From Oligoflexia bacterium (GTDB taxonomy: Bacteria > Bdellovibrionota > Bdellovibrionia > Bdellovibrionales > Bdellovibrionaceae), in NCBI GenBank assembly GCA_016861345.1, contig BOLD01000012.1, forward strand, positions 1 through 64,000: 64,000 nucleotides of DNA, written 5' to 3'. Positions within the stretch are counted from its first letter, which is position 1, and the number at the start of each line of letters is the position of its first letter. The notes beneath the pieces were generated by a model. That model did no database searches and was not told the origin of the DNA. It saw only the letters and a program-made list of their open reading frames with translations. The position numbers and the translations under genes are program-made. Below, in pieces: positions 53,040 to 63,439 of the stretch.

Positions 53040-55100
53040 ATGACAAATATATCTGAAAATCCCTTTGTTTCTTCTTACAATCTCAATATGTATGGCACCC
53101 ACGATGACGCCGTTTTTTTCCACCGGATTCAAACTCGCGATTACTTGCCAGCCTTAGATGAAGGCATCAGGCAAGCTCGCGAAAACATTGCTGCTATCAA
53201 GAAAAATCCAGCTCCACCGAACTTTGAAAACACGATTGTTGCCCTTGAGTCAGCCTCTGAGCTTCAAGAGCTGGTCACTGGAGTTTATTTTAATCTTTTC
53301 TCCGCAGAAGCTTCTGCTGAGCACCAAGCACTTGCAAAAGATATTTCTCCGAAAAATGCGGCCTTTGCCAATGAGGTCAACCTTGATGCCGATCTCTTTG
53401 CCCGAGTTAAAGTTGTTTATGACAACATGGAAAAATCGAATCTCAACACTGAACAAAAAAGGTTAGTGGATAAATATTATAAAATGTTTATCCGTAACGG
53501 AGCCCTGCTTTCTTCTGAGAAGAAAGACCAACTTCGAAAAATTGACCAAGAACTCAGTCTACTCTCTCCCAAATTTTCTGAGAATGTTCTCAATGCCACA
53601 AACGCTTTTGAAATGTGGATCACAGACGAAAAAGACCTCGCTGGGCTACCTGACAGTGCAAAAGAGGCCGCAGCCTTTGAAGCTGAACGTAAAGAAAAAA
53701 AAGGCCAATGGCTCTTCACTCTTCAAATCCCCAGCTATCTGCCCTTTATGCAGTATGCTGATAGCGCGGAGCTTCGTAAAAAAATGTGGATCGCCTATGG
53801 CTCAAAAGCCTACAAAGATCAATACGACAATCAAGAGATTATTAAAAAAACTGTGCAGCTGAAGCAAGACCGCGCAAAACTTTTAGGCTTTGCGACCCAC
53901 GCCGATTACGTTCTCGAAGAGCGAATGGCTGAGAAGCCTGCGACCGTTTGGGCTTTTTTAGAAAAACTGCTTGGGCCATCAAAAAAAGCTGCTGAAAAAG
54001 ATCTCGAGGAATTAAAAGAGTTTAAAAAATCGCTCTCGGGATCTTCTGATCTTAATCCCTGGGATGTGGCTTATTATTCAGAAAAACTGAAAGAAAAAAA
54101 GTTTCACTTTAACGAAGAAGAACTTCGCCCTTACTTTAAACTTGAAAATGTTGTTCAAGGTGCATTCGAACATGCTCGTAAACTCTACGGACTGACATTT
54201 AAAAAAATGACGGACATCCCCGTCTACCATCCCGATGTCACTGCCTATGAAATCCGCGAAGAAGGCACAAATAAGTTTATGGGCTTATTCTACACGGACT
54301 TCTTCCCTCGAGAGACAAAAAAGGGTGGAGCTTGGATGACAACATATCGTGACCAAGGGCTTTGGATGAATGAAGTCCGAGGTCCCCACGTGAGCATTGT
54401 TTGCAACTTCACAAAGCCAACTCCAACAAAGCCGTCACTACTGACTTACGATGAAGTCACCACTCTCTTTCATGAATTTGGCCATGCTCTGCATGGAATG
54501 CTTTCGCAATGTACCTACCGCACACTTTCAGGAACAAATGTGTACTGGGATTTCGTGGAGCTTCCTTCACAGATCATGGAAAACTGGGTGAAAGAAAAAG
54601 AGGGTCTTGATCTATTCGCCAAACATTTTGAAACAAACGAACCCATTCCAGCAGATCTTGTTGAAAAAATTAAAAAGGCCAATCAATTTCAAGCGGGAAT
54701 GGCAAGTCTTCGTCAACTGAACTTTGGCTTGATGGATATGACTTGGCATACGGCTGATGCATCAACGATTCAAGATGTGAATGCTTTTGAACTAAAAGCC
54801 ACAGAAAGAACTCGTCTATTCCCTTACATTGAAGGTACAAACTCTTCATGCTCCTTCAGTCATATCTTTGCCGGAGGATATTCTGCTGGATATTATTCTT
54901 ACAAATGGGCTGAGGTTCTGGATGCAGATGCTTTCGAGTTTTTTAAAGAGAAGGGGCTGTTTAACAAAGAGGTTGCCACTGCCTTTAAGAACAACATCCT
55001 TAGTCGCGGCGGAACTGAACATCCTATGGCCTTGTACAAAAAATTCCGCGGCCGTGAGCCAGATCCAAACGCTCTACTGAGAAGGGATGGATTGCTGTAA
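53040..55100 (+). CDS. M3-family zinc oligopeptidase (PrlC/Dcp-like)
   Basis: This 686-residue cytosolic peptidase has the zinc motif LFHEFGHALHGML near residue 478, with the downstream DFVELPSQIMENW and a C-terminal HIFAGGYSAGYYSYKWAEVL, all characteristic of M3A enzymes such as oligopeptidase A and peptidyl-dipeptidase Dcp. It degrades short peptides. The ATG at 53040 is preferred because GGAG lies 8 nt ahead; a further ATG at 53001 has no good site. The stop overlaps nadK by one base (TAATG). Confidence 0.92.
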   Translation: MTNISENPFVSSYNLNMYGTHDDAVFFHRIQTRDYLPALDEGIRQARENIAAIKKNPAPPNFENTIVALESASELQELVTGVYFNLFSAEASAEHQALAKDISPKNAAFANEVNLDADLFARVKVVYDNMEKSNLNTEQKRLVDKYYKMFIRNGALLSSEKKDQLRKIDQELSLLSPKFSENVLNATNAFEMWITDEKDLAGLPDSAKEAAAFEAERKEKKGQWLFTLQIPSYLPFMQYADSAELRKKMWIAYGSKAYKDQYDNQEIIKKTVQLKQDRAKLLGFATHADYVLEERMAEKPATVWAFLEKLLGPSKKAAEKDLEELKEFKKSLSGSSDLNPWDVAYYSEKLKEKKFHFNEEELRPYFKLENVVQGAFEHARKLYGLTFKKMTDIPVYHPDVTAYEIREEGTNKFMGLFYTDFFPRETKKGGAWMTTYRDQGLWMNEVRGPHVSIVCNFTKPTPTKPSLLTYDEVTTLFHEFGHALHGMLSQCTYRTLSGTNVYWDFVELPSQIMENWVKEKEGLDLFAKHFETNEPIPADLVEKIKKANQFQAGMASLRQLNFGLMDMTWHTADASTIQDVNAFELKATERTRLFPYIEGTNSSCSFSHIFAGGYSAGYYSYKWAEVLDADAFEFFKEKGLFNKEVATAFKNNILSRGGTEHPMALYKKFRGREPDPNALLRRDGLL

Positions 55101-55978
55101 TGACCACAAAATCTTCTCAAAAAGATAAATGTTCGATCGCTATCGTCTACCGTGTGGGGACTCCTCAAGCTGTAACCCTTGCGAAGAACCTTGTCTCTTG
55201 GCTGAAAGAAAAGGGCTGCCAAGTTTTCACAGCTCCTGAACAGAAAAAACTTCCTGGAACCCGCGTGTGCACCTCTGCAGAACTGGGAAAAGTTTCTCTC
55301 ACTGTTGTTCTAGGCGGGGATGGAACTTATCTTCGAGCCATTCGCCTGCACGCTGGTAGAAGCATCCCCATCATCGGAGTTAATCTTGGCTCTCTCGGAT
55401 TTTTAACATCCATCCGAGCTGAGGACGCCTACAGAGCTATCGATGCTGCTCTTGCCAATAAAATGAAACTATCACCCCGAGCTTTGATCTCTGTTCAGCT
55501 TTACCGAAAAGGGAAAAAGAAAGTCGACCTATTGAGCTTAAATGATGTGGTGATTGAACGGGGCTCTCTCAGTCAATTGATTAATATCGCGATTTATCGA
55601 GATAAGAAATTTATTAGCGAAGTCAAAGCTGATGGAATCATCATCGCAAGCCCCACGGGGTCCACGGCATACAATCTTGCGGCCGGAGGGCCGATTCTTC
55701 ATCCGGCCGTCCGAGCCCTTGTTGTGACTCCGATTGCTCCCCACAGTCTCACCAATCGGCCAATCATTATGCCTGACGAGGGTAAGCTTTCTTTTAAGCT
55801 GGTCGGAACTTTGCATAAGGCCCATTTCGTTGTGGATGGACAGAAAATTGCGGACATTACAAATGAAGATGAAATTGTTTTACATCGATGCCCGAATGAC
55901 CACATCATGGTCAACGAGCCCGACTATAGCTATTTCCGTCTTCTGAGAGAGAAATTAAGATTTGGAGAACGAGCCTAA
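55100..55978 (+). CDS. nadK: NAD kinase
   Basis: This 292-residue enzyme phosphorylates NAD to NADP. The conserved GGDGT (VVLGGDGTYLRAIRLH) and the substrate loop ASPTGSTAYNLAAGGPILHP are present. It is translationally coupled to the oligopeptidase gene upstream and precedes recN by 15 nt. A short basic N-terminal extension (TTKSSQKDKCS) is unexplained. Confidence 0.95.
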   Translation: MTTKSSQKDKCSIAIVYRVGTPQAVTLAKNLVSWLKEKGCQVFTAPEQKKLPGTRVCTSAELGKVSLTVVLGGDGTYLRAIRLHAGRSIPIIGVNLGSLGFLTSIRAEDAYRAIDAALANKMKLSPRALISVQLYRKGKKKVDLLSLNDVVIERGSLSQLINIAIYRDKKFISEVKADGIIIASPTGSTAYNLAAGGPILHPAVRALVVTPIAPHSLTNRPIIMPDEGKLSFKLVGTLHKAHFVVDGQKIADITNEDEIVLHRCPNDHIMVNEPDYSYFRLLREKLRFGERA

Positions 55979-55993
55979 TCAAAGGAGTATTGC

Positions 55994-57679
55994 ATGCTTT
56001 TAGAACTGAAAGTTTCTAACTTTGCGATTATTGAAAATCTGCACATTCAATTTCAAAAAGGTTTAAACATTCTGAGCGGCGAAACAGGAGCTGGAAAGTC
56101 CGTTCTTCTGAAAAGCCTTGCCCTACTCATGGGAGTCAAAGGATCAACAGAATCTATTCGCTCAGGCTGCACCCAAGCTGCCATTGAAGGATCTTTTGAT
56201 ATTTCAAAACGTCCAGATATTCAGAAAAAACTAGAAGACCTTGGAATTGAAACTGAGGATGGACTGCTTGTAGTTAAAAGGGTCATTGCCGAGGAAAAAT
56301 CTCGCGTTTACCTTAATGGATCTCTCAGCACTCTGAATACTCTTCGAGATGTCGTTTCTCCACTAATTGAAGTCACAGGGGACGCGGCTCCGCTGATTGA
56401 AATGACCGGGCAATTCGAAAATAGAAATCTGATTTCTAAAGCCTATCACTTGGATTTACTTGATCATTACACAGGGACATGGGAACTGAGACACCAATAC
56501 CAAGACAAGTATAACCAGTGGCAAGGTATTCTCAATGAGATTAAAAACTTTGAATCCAACACCCAAGATAAAGCCCAAAGATTAGATTTTTTGATTTATC
56601 AGCGAAATGAAATTTCAAATTTAGATCTGAACCCCGGCGAAGATGCTGATCTTGAAACAGAGATAAAAAAATTAAAAAACAGTACTCGTCTTGGGACCTT
56701 TGTCGATTCAGCAGAAGAAATCTTATACGCAGACAGTGATTCGGCGACGAATAGATTAAAAATGATTATCCAAAAAGCTCATGAAATTTCATCAATTGAT
56801 CCAACGATTGCCTCGAAAGTAGAGTCTCTAGAGCAAGCCCGCGTGGCAATTGAAGACTCAGTTTATGATCTGAGACAGTATGTTTCAAAAATTGAAACTG
56901 ACCCTCAAAAACTTGAAAGTCTAGAAACAAAGCTGAGCCAGTTGCGAAAGCTACAGAAAAAATTTGGGCCGGACCTATCAGACATCTTAAAGGCTCTTGT
57001 TGAAATTGAAACAGAAATCACTCAACTGCAAAACGCAGAGAAACACATTGACCAGCTTAAAAAGTCGGCCTCTAAATTAGAGAGCGAGTTAGTAAAACTT
57101 GCCAACGAAATGCACGCTCGACGCCAAAAAGGATCAACACTGCTGACAGATTCTGTCAATGCCGAGCTGGCAGATCTGAATATGAAGGGTGTGACCTTCT
57201 TTGTTTCTGTTACAAAATTGGATCATCTCAATATTGGTGGTCTCAGTGATGTTGAATTCATGAGCCAAACTTCAGCAAAAGATCCCAAACGACCACTGGC
57301 CAAATTTGCCAGTGGCGGAGAGCTCAGTCGAATTCTTTTATCTCTCAAAAGAGTCGTTGGATCTTCAAACCAACCCCGCACTTATCTCTTTGATGAAGTG
57401 GACACTGGGGTTTCAGGACCTACGGCTGAAAAAGTGGGAAAAAAACTAAAATCCATCGCCAAGGGGCAGCAAGTTATCTGTGTTACCCATCTTCCCCAGG
57501 TTGCGGCGCATGGTGATGCACATTTCTATATCCAGAAATCTCCCCAAGGTGACGGAGTCTCGATGGAAGTGACTGAGCTCAAACAAAAAGATCGCGTTAA
57601 GGAAATTGCTCGCCTGATCTCAGGAGAAAAAATTACGAAGACAAGCCTTGCTCACGCCGAAGAACTTCTTGGTATATAA
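55994..57679 (+). CDS. recN: DNA repair protein RecN
   Basis: This 561-residue SMC-like ATPase has Walker A NILSGETGAGKSVLL near residue 31, a central coiled coil (about 160-370), and C-terminal ABC motifs FASGGELSRILLSLK and FDEVDTGVSGPTAEKVG with HLPQVAAHGD. It acts in double-strand break repair. An AAAGGAG site lies before the ATG. It follows nadK, an arrangement common in bacteria. Confidence 0.95.
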   Translation: MLLELKVSNFAIIENLHIQFQKGLNILSGETGAGKSVLLKSLALLMGVKGSTESIRSGCTQAAIEGSFDISKRPDIQKKLEDLGIETEDGLLVVKRVIAEEKSRVYLNGSLSTLNTLRDVVSPLIEVTGDAAPLIEMTGQFENRNLISKAYHLDLLDHYTGTWELRHQYQDKYNQWQGILNEIKNFESNTQDKAQRLDFLIYQRNEISNLDLNPGEDADLETEIKKLKNSTRLGTFVDSAEEILYADSDSATNRLKMIIQKAHEISSIDPTIASKVESLEQARVAIEDSVYDLRQYVSKIETDPQKLESLETKLSQLRKLQKKFGPDLSDILKALVEIETEITQLQNAEKHIDQLKKSASKLESELVKLANEMHARRQKGSTLLTDSVNAELADLNMKGVTFFVSVTKLDHLNIGGLSDVEFMSQTSAKDPKRPLAKFASGGELSRILLSLKRVVGSSNQPRTYLFDEVDTGVSGPTAEKVGKKLKSIAKGQQVICVTHLPQVAAHGDAHFYIQKSPQGDGVSMEVTELKQKDRVKEIARLISGEKITKTSLAHAEELLGI

Positions 57680-57700
57680 CATTCTCTCTCTCCAGACCTA

Positions 57701-57730
57701 GAGCGGGTTCAAATGACCTGCTCTTGCTCT
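57701..57730 (+). terminator. Weak hairpin after recN
   Basis: The arm gagcgggt (57701-57708) pairs with acctgctc (57716-57723), including one G-T pair, over a 7-base loop, followed by ttgctctctt. This is a poor U-tract, so it is only a possible terminator or leader hairpin for the next gene. Confidence 0.3.
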
Positions 57731-57772
57731 CTTGAGTAATTTCTACGACTATCAGGAATGTCGGGGGGATAT

Positions 57773-58453
57773 ATGAAATCATTGAAAATTTTTGGATTAA
57801 TTGCTTCGTTACTTGTTGTTGGATCTTTTGCTCAAGCCAGAGGTGGCGGAGGGCACTCATTGCAATTTGGTTTAGGTCTCATGGCCGCCAACCAAGATGG
57901 ACTAAATCAAATCATTGATGGACTTGGGGTTACTGGAACCAAAAATTTAACTTCAGGATACGAGATTACTTTTGATTATGGCTACCGCTTTAGCTCATCA
58001 ATGTTCGCACTCAAATTCCGTCCTTCATACTACACTAATAGCGCATCAGGTGGCGGTGCTGAGACAAAGCTAACTGGCTATACTTTCTTTCCAATGTTGC
58101 GTCTAATTCCTCTTGAAAATAGCTTTATGAAATTCTTCCTACAGGGCGGAGTGGGCTACGGAAGTCTTTCAGGTTCATTGTCATACAACGGAGCAAGCGT
58201 TGACTTTGGCGGTGGTTCATTTGGTGGTATGGCCGGACTGGGTGCTGATTTCTGTTTCACCGACAGTCATTGCCTAACAATCGAAGGAAACATCAGATAC
58301 TTACCAATTCAAAGAAACCTTGTTTCTGCATCAACCGGAACAGTTTCTTCAAGACTGACCTACAGTGGAAACGAACTTGAGTATGACAACTCAGACGTTG
58401 CGACCACTCTTTCTGGTATTCAAGGTTTGATTGCTTACACGCTGAATTTCTAA
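57773..58453 (+). CDS. Outer-membrane beta-barrel-like protein
   Basis: This 226-residue exported protein has a signal peptide (LKIFGLIASLLVVGSFAQA) and a Gly-rich start (RGGGGHSLQFGLGLMA), then regular strands (YEITFDYGYRFSSSMFALKF, GVGYGSLSGSLSYNG) and the final LIAYTLNF. It resembles the OmpW/OmpA-like small barrel group. The ATG at 57773 is selected because GGGGGGA lies 5 nt upstream, while the longer frame would place the ribosome site inside the gene. Confidence 0.8.
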   Translation: MKSLKIFGLIASLLVVGSFAQARGGGGHSLQFGLGLMAANQDGLNQIIDGLGVTGTKNLTSGYEITFDYGYRFSSSMFALKFRPSYYTNSASGGGAETKLTGYTFFPMLRLIPLENSFMKFFLQGGVGYGSLSGSLSYNGASVDFGGGSFGGMAGLGADFCFTDSHCLTIEGNIRYLPIQRNLVSASTGTVSSRLTYSGNELEYDNSDVATTLSGIQGLIAYTLNF

Positions 58454-58476
58454 TTCAGATTATAAATTGAAATTTG

Positions 58477-58508
58477 AAAAGGGAGCCGTGCGCTCCCTTT
58501 TTTATTTA
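58477..58508 (+). terminator. Rho-independent terminator
   Basis: The stem aaaagggagc (58477-58486) pairs with gctccctttt (58492-58501) over a 5-base loop, followed by a T run. It lies between two convergent genes and overlaps the end of lpxH on the other strand. Confidence 0.85.
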
Positions 58509-59245
58509 AGGCCAACCCACTGTCCCTCGATCTCTGTTAGAAGATATGCGGCAGGATCAGTAAACCATGAACCCAAATTGATCGAGTGAACGGTTTTACC
58601 AGAGGCTGTGAATTGCCAATCATCTCGCACGTGCATGTGTCCGCCAATCAGAAAATCAAAAGGTATTTGCCTGAAGGCCTCTTCTGAATACTGTCGGATC
58701 ATTCTTTTGAGTTCTTGTTCTTTGTCGGATCTTTCTTTCGCACTAAAGTGGCGACTCGTCTGGCTGGCTTTTTTTCCAAACTCGTACATCCAAGCTGGTG
58801 GAGTGACCTGCGCCACAAGATTCATAATGGGATGACGAACAAATTTTCGGTACCGCTCATAGGCCTTATCGTCGGGATTAATAAAATCCCCATGTTCACA
58901 GCGAACTACCCAGGGACCTAATTGAAAGTACTTGGGATCTACATAGACAGGAATCCCCATTCGTTCCTGCCAAAAACGGTCTATATGTAGATCGTGATTA
59001 CCCTCAAAATAATAAATTTCAATACCCTTTTTCTTTAATTCAAGAATGGCATCAACAATGGGTTGAAACTTCTTGGCGTAAAAATCATGTCCACCAACCC
59101 AAAGATCAAAGATATCTCCTAATAAAAAAAGATGTGTAATCTCGTGCTCTCCATCGACCAAAGAATGCAAAAAGCGCAACAGGATGTTCCCGTTGCGCTC
59201 ATTGAGTGACTTCAGATGAAGATCAGAAAGAAACCAGGCTTTCAC
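58502..59245 (-). CDS. lpxH: UDP-2,3-diacylglucosamine diphosphatase-like phosphoesterase
   Basis: This 247-residue calcineurin-like enzyme belongs to the LpxH group, which makes lipid X in lipid A synthesis. Metal ligands appear as SDLHLKSLNERN, LFLLGDIFDLWVG, FEGNHDLHIDRFW, CEHGDFIN and GGHMHVRDDW. The start is GTG; its AAGG site is unusually close, but the family begins at this residue. It follows ftsZ by 3 nt. Confidence 0.82.
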   Translation of the reverse strand: MKAWFLSDLHLKSLNERNGNILLRFLHSLVDGEHEITHLFLLGDIFDLWVGGHDFYAKKFQPIVDAILELKKKGIEIYYFEGNHDLHIDRFWQERMGIPVYVDPKYFQLGPWVVRCEHGDFINPDDKAYERYRKFVRHPIMNLVAQVTPPAWMYEFGKKASQTSRHFSAKERSDKEQELKRMIRQYSEEAFRQIPFDFLIGGHMHVRDDWQFTASGKTVHSINLGSWFTDPAAYLLTEIEGQWVGLK

Positions 59246-59248
59246 ACC

Positions 59249-60751
59249 TTATTGTCTTTCTTGATTACCAAGTCCTTGTTTTTTTCGGATAAATGCAGGG
59301 ACCTCAAGATTGTGTCCTGCAAAGGGAGAACTCAATACTTCTCGGGCCATTCGGCGAGCTTCTTCTAATGACTGCTCTGCATTTGCATCCACATTCATTG
59401 AAAGCTGCTCGGGTTGAGCCTGTTGGTGACGCTTCATCAACTCTTGGCTTTCGTTGAAAGCTTGAGCCTTGGCGATCAGCTTATCTCGAGCACTGAGCAT
59501 ACTGTCAGTCATATAAGCTGGAGCAATAGCTTGTGGTTGCTCTTGAGCAACAGATGCAGCAGGAACCGCTTGATATGCTGGAGGAACAGATTGAACCTCT
59601 GTTCTTGGCTGCATTGTAGGCTGCGCATATGTTGGCTGTGCCATCTGTGGAGCTTGAACTTCTACAGGGGGCATCTGTGGCATTTGCGCCATCTGAGGAA
59701 TTGACGGTAATTGAATAGATGGCATCTGAACAGAGTTTGATGCCAAAATATCCTTCATACTTGAAACCGTATCAACAGCAGTCATCTTTTTATCTGGATC
59801 AGGGAATCCAGTTGCGATCACAGTGACACGGATTTCATCAGTCATTGACTCATCGATCACTGCACCGAAGATAATTTCAGCATCTTCATGAGCCGCTTGA
59901 GTGATCAATGTTGAAGCCTCATTCACTTCGTAAAGAGAAAGATCTGGTCCACCAGTAACGTTGATGATGATTCCAGTTGCTCCATCAATCTTAATGCTAT
60001 CAAGAAGAGGAGAAGAAATCGCCATATTCGCAGCTTCAACAGCGCGGTTTTCACCACGAGCAAAGCCCGTTCCCATCAGAGCAAGACCCTTGTTCTGCAT
60101 AACTGTGCGGATATCAGCGAAATCCAGGTTGATCAAACCACGGATGTTAATCAAATCCGAAATACCCTTAACTGCTTGAAGAAGAACTTCATCAGCCTTT
60201 CTAAAGGTATCGATCAAGGTCATCTTCTCGCCAGCAATATTGAGAAGTTTCTGGTTAGGGATGACGATCAAAGTATCTACATTCTCTTTTAATTCATTTA
60301 AGCCAAGGTCTGCGTGCTTGCCTCGTTTTTTACCTTCGAAAACAAAGGGACGAGTCACAACACCAACAGTCAGAGCACCCAATTCACGGGCAATTTTTGC
60401 GACGATTGGCGCTCCACCAGTACCAGTTCCGCCACCCATTCCTGCAGTGACAAAAACCATGTCTGATCCTTCAATTTTTTCTACGATTTCATTATAGGAT
60501 TCAATAGCAGCTCGGCGTCCAACATCTGGATTCGCGCCAGCGCCAAGACCTTTTGTTAATTCGCGTCCGAGTTGAATTTTTCCCGGAGCTTTATTTGCAT
60601 TCAAAGCCTGTCCGTCGGTATTCGCAACGATGAACTCAACTCCGACCATGCCAGAGTCGATCATGGTCGCAACGGCATTACTTCCGCCACCGCCTACGCC
60701 CACAACCTTGATGTTTGCACCTATGTTGATATTTTCTTCGAGCTCAAACAT
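59249..60751 (-). CDS. ftsZ: Cell division GTPase FtsZ
   Basis: This is a 500-residue tubulin homologue. GTP-binding is seen in [17 protein letters not shown] and the T4 loop [16 protein letters not shown]; the T7 loop [15 protein letters not shown] is intact. The C-terminal linker from about residue 345 is long (roughly 120 residues) and Pro/Gln/Met-rich, with repeats such as [15 protein letters not shown], and ends in a partner-binding peptide [20 protein letters not shown] site precedes the ATG. The gap to ftsA is 8 nt. Confidence 0.97.
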   Translation of the reverse strand: MFELEENINIGANIKVVGVGGGGSNAVATMIDSGMVGVEFIVANTDGQALNANKAPGKIQLGRELTKGLGAGANPDVGRRAAIESYNEIVEKIEGSDMVFVTAGMGGGTGTGGAPIVAKIARELGALTVGVVTRPFVFEGKKRGKHADLGLNELKENVDTLIVIPNQKLLNIAGEKMTLIDTFRKADEVLLQAVKGISDLINIRGLINLDFADIRTVMQNKGLALMGTGFARGENRAVEAANMAISSPLLDSIKIDGATGIIINVTGGPDLSLYEVNEASTLITQAAHEDAEIIFGAVIDESMTDEIRVTVIATGFPDPDKKMTAVDTVSSMKDILASNSVQMPSIQLPSIPQMAQMPQMPPVEVQAPQMAQPTYAQPTMQPRTEVQSVPPAYQAVPAASVAQEQPQAIAPAYMTDSMLSARDKLIAKAQAFNESQELMKRHQQAQPEQLSMNVDANAEQSLEEARRMAREVLSSPFAGHNLEVPAFIRKKQGLGNQERQ

Positions 60752-60759
60752 GATTCCCC

Positions 60760-61998
60760 CTAAAATAAGCTTTCAAAAAATCCTTTAACTTTATTCGTCC
60801 ATGAATGAAGTGACTCAGAAATGGCATCTTCGTGTGCGTGCTGTACACGATGCTTCGTCTGAGAGGCTCCATATAATAACAATCCTACTGCAGTCGAGAA
60901 GACTGGGCTTTTCACGATCTCAGTCAGCCCACCCACTTTTCCAGGTGATCCCCGACGAACTGGAACGTCAAAAACGAATTCCGCCATCTCTACTAATCCC
61001 TCAAGATGACTTGCGCCACCTGTCAGAACAATTCCTGAACCCATAAGTGGCAAAAGACCGCTCATACGAAGATCATTTTGCACAAGCTGAAGAGCTTCTT
61101 CAGCTCTTGGCTCAATGACTTCGGCCAAGTCTTTACGTAAAACTGTGCGAGATTTTCTTCCACCAACGCCTTCAACTTCAATCACTTGATCTTCGTTGAC
61201 CATTGAAGCAAGAGCACAGCCATATTTTTTCTTGAGTTCCTCTGCAGAAATCTGAGGAGTTCTTAAGCCAATGGCAATATCCTGAGTAAAGTGCTGCCCA
61301 CCGACAGGAACAACAGAAGTATGAGCAACGCTACCATTCACAAAGTAGACCAGATTGCAGGAGCCGCCGCCCATATCGACAACACAGACTCCAAGACTTT
61401 TTTCATCATCACTTAAGACTGATCGAGCAGCGGCCAATTGATCTAAGACCAAACCAGCCACTTTCAAACCTGCGCGCTCAATACATTTTAAATTATTCGC
61501 AATCGCTGTCTGTCCACCGGTCACAATGTGAACGCTGGCTTCTAAACGAATTCCTGACATGCCGATGGGATCAAGAATTCCATCTTGACCATCAACTTTG
61601 TACTCGCGTGGGATCACGTGAAGCACAGTCCGGTCAGTTGGTACTGCGACTGCCTTAGCGGCTTCAATCACACGCTCAACATCCTGAGTGGTGACTTCTT
61701 TATTTTTGATCGCAACCATGCCTTTTGAATCAAAAGATTTAATATGCGAGCCGGAAACTCCGACCCATACATCTTGAACCTTATATCCCGACATGAGTTC
61801 CGCTTCTTCTTTTGCTTTACGAATACTTTCCGTCGTTGCTTCAATATTCACAACGATACCTTGGCGAATACCGGTGTTCGGCGCAGTTCCCACTCCAACA
61901 ATTTCAATCTGTCCATCCTCAGTAAGGGACCCAATGACAACTGCAACTTTTGTCGAACCGATATCTAAACCCGCAATAACAGGGCGATTTGATTTCAT
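60760..61998 (-). CDS. ftsA: Cell division protein FtsA
   Basis: This 412-residue actin-like ATPase tethers FtsZ to the membrane. [27 protein letters not shown] and the adenosine-binding [16 protein letters not shown] are visible. The C-terminus ends in an amphipathic helix ([13 protein letters not shown]), the membrane-targeting tail. An AAGGA site lies upstream of the ATG. Confidence 0.97.
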   Translation of the reverse strand: MKSNRPVIAGLDIGSTKVAVVIGSLTEDGQIEIVGVGTAPNTGIRQGIVVNIEATTESIRKAKEEAELMSGYKVQDVWVGVSGSHIKSFDSKGMVAIKNKEVTTQDVERVIEAAKAVAVPTDRTVLHVIPREYKVDGQDGILDPIGMSGIRLEASVHIVTGGQTAIANNLKCIERAGLKVAGLVLDQLAAARSVLSDDEKSLGVCVVDMGGGSCNLVYFVNGSVAHTSVVPVGGQHFTQDIAIGLRTPQISAEELKKKYGCALASMVNEDQVIEVEGVGGRKSRTVLRKDLAEVIEPRAEEALQLVQNDLRMSGLLPLMGSGIVLTGGASHLEGLVEMAEFVFDVPVRRGSPGKVGGLTEIVKSPVFSTAVGLLLYGASQTKHRVQHAHEDAISESLHSWTNKVKGFFESLF

Positions 61999-62015
61999 AT
62001 GCTCGTCCTTAAGTT

Positions 62016-62084
62016 AACTTAGCTCAACTAAGTTTCTACAAAAGTCCTAATCCGATGACCTTTGTCTTAAGACCTAAGCTTAGG
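62016..62084 (-). promoter_or_regulatory. Palindrome cluster upstream of ftsA
   Basis: The 147-base gap between ftsQ and ftsA holds a hairpin, aacttag (62016-62022) with ctaagtt (62028-62034). It also holds two palindromes overlapping by one base, gtcttaagac (62064-62073) and cctaagcttagg (62073-62084). They may be operator or promoter elements that let ftsA-ftsZ be expressed separately from ftsQ. No promoter was identified with certainty. Confidence 0.4.
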
Positions 62085-62145
62085 GTTGGTAATGCATACT
62101 GACAAGAGTTTTTTGCGACTTATGCATTTTAATTGACGCGTATGA

Positions 62146-62910
62146 TTATTGTGAAATCGAGGACTCTTTCAGCCGAACAAGTACTTTTTTTGACAAATTT
62201 GCATCAATCACTTTTGCAGAATAATTGTGAGCGTCCATGTATTCAATGACCTGGCCCACACGAACACTTTTCAGAGCCACTTGCTCATGTCCCATTTTCA
62301 CACGAACACCGTCGTAGATCAAAGTCATCCAGAATCCTTCTTTGTCATCATAATGAACTTCAGAAATTGTCTTCTGAGAGAAAGTTCCGTGCTTAGGAAT
62401 TTCCTCTAGAACTTCGATTGCTTTTTTTCGAATATCCGGTTTTTTTTCAAAAATTTCACCCTGCAAAAGAGCAACATCAGGAGCTCTCCTTAACTCAACA
62501 GGGGAAAGCAATGTCCCATCAGAGACAACGGGAATAAATTGTCCACCACGTGTCACCATGAGCAACTTAACCTCTTTCACTTTGACCGATGCCTTTAGCC
62601 GAGTCGGCCAACTGCGAGACAAGCTGATATCCTCTAACCATTTAAAATTTCCGACTTTCTTGATAACTTCAGACAATTGGATATTCCAAAGTGACATACC
62701 CCGATAGGGCTCAAGTGCTTTGTCCAATTCCGCCACCAAAGGTTGCAGATACTGTGGTTGATCCACAGAGTTTTCAACAACAATATCGATGTGATCTATA
62801 TTGAAAAAGCCAGCTTGATTCAAAGAATAAATTGCAGCAACGACAGCAGAGGGGAGCAAAACACACCCCACAAAAAGTCGAAAAATAAACTTCCAATTTC
62901 GTCGAATCAT
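62146..62910 (-). CDS. ftsQ: Cell division protein FtsQ
   Basis: This 254-residue single-span membrane protein has a helix (FIFRLFVGCVLLPSAVVAAI) near residues 8-27, a POTRA-type domain (GFFNIDHIDIVVENS then WLEDISLSRSWPTRLKASVKV) and the FtsQ C-terminal domain. The start ATG at 62910 (MIRRNWKF) has GGA at short spacing; the longer frame would add 16 unlike residues. It is the first gene of the division cluster here. Confidence 0.85.
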   Translation of the reverse strand: MIRRNWKFIFRLFVGCVLLPSAVVAAIYSLNQAGFFNIDHIDIVVENSVDQPQYLQPLVAELDKALEPYRGMSLWNIQLSEVIKKVGNFKWLEDISLSRSWPTRLKASVKVKEVKLLMVTRGGQFIPVVSDGTLLSPVELRRAPDVALLQGEIFEKKPDIRKKAIEVLEEIPKHGTFSQKTISEVHYDDKEGFWMTLIYDGVRVKMGHEQVALKSVRVGQVIEYMDAHNYSAKVIDANLSKKVLVRLKESSISQ

Positions 62911-63151
62911 TATTTCCAAATTGTACAGTGTGATCTCGCCAGCTTTGTAGTGAATCAAACAAACCCAGCCCTAAGTCCAACAAGAACTCACTTGATGACT
63001 AAGTGCACACATGTCTCAAAATGGATGGGCCAAATGACCTAAACGCGCCTAAACCGAACAAAATAAGGCATTCGACCAACAGACAGCAGCTACAAAAATA
63101 CATACATTCTCTGAAAGAACGGCGCGCTGTTCACCAACAAAAGGAGAAAAT

Positions 63152-63409
63152 ATGAAATCGATACTGATCACACTGAGCCTGATTTTGACTGCATCAGCTT
63201 CATTTGCAAAAGATGACTGCACAAAAGAACCAAAAGAAAAATGGATGTCGGAAGCAGACTTTAAGAAGAGAGTTGAGGCCGAAGGCTACACCATTAAAAA
63301 GTTTAAGCAACCCGGAACTTGCTATGAAATTTACGGCACTGATAAGACAGGAAAAAAAGTTGAAATCTATTTCAACCCTGTTGATTTCTCGATCGTCAAA
63401 CAAAAGTAA
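63152..63409 (+). CDS. Small exported PepSY-like protein
   Basis: This 85-residue protein has a signal peptide (SILITLSLILTASASFA), and the mature part resembles the PepSY/DUF2874 fold: KKRVEAEGYTIKKFK then CYEIYGTDKTGKKVEIYFNP. One pair of cysteines is present. An AAAGGAG site precedes the ATG. It lies next to the cytochrome b561 gene (24 nt), an association often seen, possibly with haem or redox stress. Confidence 0.82.
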   Translation: MKSILITLSLILTASASFAKDDCTKEPKEKWMSEADFKKRVEAEGYTIKKFKQPGTCYEIYGTDKTGKKVEIYFNPVDFSIVKQK

Positions 63410-63439
63410 GCTCACAAACTGATAACTCAAGGAATGACG

